A stretch of 64,000 nucleotides of DNA from Verrucomicrobiaceae bacterium (GTDB lineage Bacteria; Verrucomicrobiota; Verrucomicrobiia; Verrucomicrobiales; Verrucomicrobiaceae), in NCBI GenBank assembly GCA_016713035.1, contig JADJPW010000002.1, positions 868,001 through 932,000 on the forward strand, given 5' to 3'. Position numbers and translations under genes: made by a program. Below, piece by piece: positions 61,370 through 64,000 of this stretch (position 1 is the stretch's first letter; each line of letters begins with the position of its first letter). The notes under the pieces were generated by a model. That model saw only the letters and a program-made list of their open reading frames with translations. It had not been told where the DNA came from and made no database searches.

Positions 61370-61563
61370 GCCGTTATGCGAGTGATCAGGAGGTGGTGGA
61401 GTTCTTTGCCGATCACGGCATCGTGGTGACAGATGTACAGCGCATCGGAATGTCACGCCATCTTCGTGTGCAGGGGCACCCTCTGACGCTGCCGATGCCT
61501 GCGAGCCCGGATGAGTGCCTGCGGATCGTGCGTGAGTGCATCGCCCAGATGGGAGCGAAGTAG
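61366..61563 (+). CDS. Small 65-residue protein, possibly HicA-like fold
   Basis: The ATG at 61366 overlaps the stop of the preceding gene (ATGA). The product has the order helix - strand - strand (SRHLRVQGHPLTLPMPAS) - helix (LRIVRECIAQMG), reminiscent of the double-stranded-RNA-binding-like fold of HicA toxins, but the catalytic His/Gly pattern is only partly present and no antitoxin gene follows. Treat as uncharacterised. Confidence 0.5.
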   Translation: MSRYASDQEVVEFFADHGIVVTDVQRIGMSRHLRVQGHPLTLPMPASPDECLRIVRECIAQMGAK

Positions 61564-61575
61564 GACCACGTGGGC

Positions 61576-61607
61576 ACAAAAAACGGAGCCCATTGCGGGG
61601 CTCCGTT
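61576..61607 (-). terminator. Terminator hairpin between convergent genes
   Basis: A perfect 10-bp stem (61582-61591 with 61598-61607) around a 6-base loop. On the minus strand it is followed by a T-run, so it ends the peroxiredoxin transcript; it may also act on the plus-strand gene. Confidence 0.8.
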
Positions 61608-61631
61608 CTTGGAGTGAGCGGGTGGCTTCGT

Positions 61632-62105
61632 TTAGGCCAGCTTGGCGAGCGCGGCTTTGACGGCATCGAAGTTTGGCAGATCCTTCGGCGTCGCGGTCTG
61701 CTCGGCGTATTGGATGACGCCGTTGCTGTCGATGACGAAGGCGGCACGGGCGGAGGTGTCGCCGATGCCAGCGAGGCCTGGGAAGAGCACATCGTAGGCT
61801 TTGGTGGCTTCTTTGTTGAGGTCGCTGACGAGCGGGATGGTGATCTTTTCTTTTTGTGCCCAGGCTTCTTGCGCGAAGGGGCTGTCCACGCTGATGCCGA
61901 TCACGTCGGCGTTCAGGGCGCTGTAGGCTCCGAGTCCGGCGCTGATTTCGCAGAGTTCCTGGGTGCAGACGCCAGTGAAAGCGAGCGGGACAAAGAGCAG
62001 CACGGTGTTTTTACCAGCAGCGGGGATGGTGACATCGGCGAGGCCGTTGGCGTTTTTGGACTTGAGGGTGAAGGAGGGGGCTTTGGAGCCGACGGAGAGT
62101 GGCAT
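61632..62105 (-). CDS. Peroxiredoxin (AhpC/TSA family)
   Basis: A 157-residue thiol peroxidase. The peroxidatic Cys is in FTGVCTQELCEI, with a second Cys three residues later in the same helix, and FVIDSNGVIQY is typical of the family. The short length and motif suggest a one-domain peroxiredoxin such as the AhpE or Prx5-like group. It reduces hydroperoxides in the cytoplasm. The reductant gene is not in the window. Confidence 0.9.
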   Translation of the reverse strand: MPLSVGSKAPSFTLKSKNANGLADVTIPAAGKNTVLLFVPLAFTGVCTQELCEISAGLGAYSALNADVIGISVDSPFAQEAWAQKEKITIPLVSDLNKEATKAYDVLFPGLAGIGDTSARAAFVIDSNGVIQYAEQTATPKDLPNFDAVKAALAKLA

Positions 62106-62250
62106 AGTGGTGGTGCTAGAGGGTTTCGGTGGGTGGCTATGAAGGCGAGCGTGGGCGGCGGGTCAAGCGGTGGGAGTCTGGATGCATTGCGAGCGTCGTT
62201 CGGGATAGTGAGGCGATAGAAGCGGGCGGCGGGAGTGGTTTTGGAGAGTC

Positions 62251-64000
62251 ATGCGTTGTTATTTGATCTTGGGTCTTTTTCTTGTCGGGCAAATCCATGC
62301 GGCCGAGCCGCTGCCGGGGCACTCAGCCCATGGGGAGGCTTTTAATGAGGGACCGCGACAGGCTGCGGTGCTGATGCCTGGCTGTGGGGCTGCGGTGAAG
62401 TTCCCGATCAGCTCGAAGAAGCCGGAGGCGCAGGCTTTTTTCACCCAGGGAGTGGGGCAGTTGCACGGGTTTTGGTATTATGAGGCAGAGCGGTCGTTCC
62501 GCCAAGTAGCGGCCCTTGATCCTGAGTGCGCGATGGCCTTCTGGGGCATGGCGATGGCCAATGTGAACAACGAGAAGCGTGCAAAGGCCTTCACCGCAAA
62601 GGCGGTGGCTCTCAAAGCGAAGGCGAGCACTCGCGAGCGGCAGTGGATCGGCGTATTGGAGACTTTCTACAAAGAGGACAAGCGGGACAAGAAGCAGCGC
62701 AGCCTGGACTACATCCGCGATCTGGAGGCGCTGATGCAGGATGACCCGAAGGATGTGGAGGCGCGGGCTTTTCTAGTGTGGCGCATTTATGTTTCAAAGG
62801 AAGAAGTGCCCATCGGTAGCCCGCAGGCTGTGGATGCGCTGCTGGATCAGATCTTTGCCATGTCGCCGCAGCATCCGGCGCATCATTACCGCATCCATCT
62901 GTGGGATGGCAGCAAGCCAGTGCGTGCGCTGGGCTCTGCGGCGCAGTGTGGGCAGGTCTCGCCAGGGATCGCGCATATGTGGCACATGCCGGGGCATACT
63001 TACTCAAAACTGCGGCGCTTTGATGATGCGGTGTGGCAGCAGGAGGCCAGCACGCGGGTAGATCACGCCTACATGATCCGCAGCTACATCCTCCCGGACC
63101 AGATCCACAATTATGCACACAATGAGGAGTGGCTGGTGCGGAACTTCAATGAACTCGGCCGCGCCAAGGATGCCATCGCCCTCTCACGGAGCCTGATGGG
63201 CAATCCACGCCATCCGGCGAACAACACGCTCGATAAGCAGAACACCTCTGCGAGCTATGGCCGCACACGGTTGATCGAGACCATGACCAAATGGGAGCTG
63301 TGGGACGACCTGAAGGCCTTCACGGCGAAGCCTGCGGGCCATCCTGCGCATGACATCACGCGGCTGCGTGCACAGGGACTGGCGGCGTTTTATTTGAAGG
63401 ACGCGAAGCTGCTGGCAGAGGCGCAAAAGGAGCTAGAGGCCGTGAAACCACCTGCTCCGCCGAAAAATGCGGATGCAGACAAAGCGAAGGCCAAAGCGGA
63501 TACGAAAGCCAAGAGTGATGCGAAGGCGAAGAGCGCCAAACCGGCCGAAAAGCCCGAAGTGAAGGCAAAAAACCACGCCTTGGCCGAGCTGAAGGCTCTA
63601 GCGGCACTTTTGAAGCCGGATGCTGCGGTGGCAAAAAAACTCGTCGAAGCGCTGAAGGACACGGATGTGCCCAAAGAGCGTGTAGCGCGGTTTTGGGTGC
63701 AAATCGGTGAAAAGGCAAAAGCGGTAGATTTGGTGAAAAACTTCCCCCAGGACCTCGCGGGCCAATTAGCGAAGGTGGAGGTGCTGCATGCCTGTGGAAA
63801 GGCGGAGGAGGCCAAAAAAGCCTTCGAGGAGATGCGGAAGCTGGCTTTTGCCATGGATGGCGATCTGCCCGTGGTGCCACGGATGAAGGCACTCGCGGCA
63901 GGTTTCGGCGTGCAGGGCGAGTGGTGTGGTGCCGCCCCGAAGCGCACGGATAGCGGCACTCGTCCAGCGCTGGATACGCTGGGCCCGGTGCATTGGCAGC
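62251..64000 (+). CDS. Exported TPR protein with His-rich repeats, cut by the window end
   Basis: An open frame from ATG 62251 runs to the window end (583 residues so far). It has a signal peptide (MRCYLILGLFLVGQIHAAE), TPR-like helices (AFFTQGVGQLHGFWYYEAER), and His-rich signature segments HHYRIHLWDG, AHMWHMPGHTYSKL and QIHNYAHNEEWL. A Lys/Ala-rich linker (about residues 408-440) interrupts the helical region. Related Verrucomicrobiota proteins often continue into a thioredoxin-like domain; the last residues seen, LDTLGPVHWQ, resemble the lead-in to such a domain, but this is inference. Confidence 0.8.
   Translation, partial: MRCYLILGLFLVGQIHAAEPLPGHSAHGEAFNEGPRQAAVLMPGCGAAVKFPISSKKPEAQAFFTQGVGQLHGFWYYEAERSFRQVAALDPECAMAFWGMAMANVNNEKRAKAFTAKAVALKAKASTRERQWIGVLETFYKEDKRDKKQRSLDYIRDLEALMQDDPKDVEARAFLVWRIYVSKEEVPIGSPQAVDALLDQIFAMSPQHPAHHYRIHLWDGSKPVRALGSAAQCGQVSPGIAHMWHMPGHTYSKLRRFDDAVWQQEASTRVDHAYMIRSYILPDQIHNYAHNEEWLVRNFNELGRAKDAIALSRSLMGNPRHPANNTLDKQNTSASYGRTRLIETMTKWELWDDLKAFTAKPAGHPAHDITRLRAQGLAAFYLKDAKLLAEAQKELEAVKPPAPPKNADADKAKAKADTKAKSDAKAKSAKPAEKPEVKAKNHALAELKALAALLKPDAAVAKKLVEALKDTDVPKERVARFWVQIGEKAKAVDLVKNFPQDLAGQLAKVEVLHACGKAEEAKKAFEEMRKLAFAMDGDLPVVPRMKALAAGFGVQGEWCGAAPKRTDSGTRPALDTLGPVHWQ

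Overview
The window looks like chromosomal DNA of a Gram-negative, aerobic bacterium of the Verrucomicrobiota, probably near Prosthecobacter/Verrucomicrobiaceae. This is an inference from gene content: a large PSD1-type protein with haem-binding motifs (PSCyt1/DUF1549/DUF1553), a formylglycine sulfatase, a ThuA-like protein, a Gfo/Idh/MocA-family protein, LptD (so an outer membrane), GlgE, SUF genes, and weak or absent Shine-Dalgarno sequences. No tRNA, rRNA, CRISPR array, insertion sequence or phage gene was recognised.

Layout. 0-8 kb: zinc-ribbon coiled-coil protein, a LysM protein with a catalytically dead L,D-transpeptidase domain, an RNase III-fold protein, a sulfatase, rnhA, an amidohydrolase plus a metal-site-less paralogue, and a dCMP deaminase-like gene. 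8-13.3 kb: an AT-richer exopolysaccharide export module (outer-membrane barrel, Wza-type export protein, Wzc-type tyrosine autokinase) with no glycosyltransferase nearby. 13.5-15.7 kb: an HtrA-like serine protease followed by a dead paralogue with a PDZ domain inside the protease fold. 15.7-29.5 kb: queA, an oxidoreductase-like gene, lptD, acpS-pdxJ, sufS-sufU, glgE, a dehydratase-like PLP enzyme and a LuxR-type response regulator. 29.5-33.3 kb: a repeat-rich stretch and an orphan SUKH/SMI1-like gene separate that regulator from its probable histidine kinase. 33.4-38.1 kb: a frameshifted DUF58 gene, then gspF-G-H-I-J of a type II secretion/pseudopilus system. 38-50 kb: thyA, a release-factor-like protein, an M3 peptidase, a BON-like repeat protein with a coiled-coil partner, the PSD1 protein, pdxA, ThuA and trpA. 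50-64 kb: a large secreted subtilase, an esterase, prfB with a programmed +1 frameshift, then a cyclic-di-AMP (ydaO-yuaA) riboswitch in front of a zinc-ribbon / PH-domain / SPFH cluster, a di-haem oxidoreductase, a peroxiredoxin and a TPR protein cut by the window end.

Most notable: (1) the c-di-AMP riboswitch leading into an undescribed-looking set of small zinc-ribbon, bacterial PH-domain and flotillin-like genes, with a 12-codon leader ORF whose stop overlaps the first gene's start; (2) several 'dead enzyme' proteins (transpeptidase, protease, amidohydrolase, oxidoreductase), two of them next to an intact paralogue; (3) several kinds of inverted-repeat element, one of which (ATCAGGAAT-type) runs into coding sequence and supplies the prepilin leader codons of gspG and gspH.

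All domain calls were made by eye from translated sequence and motif knowledge; no database search was run.
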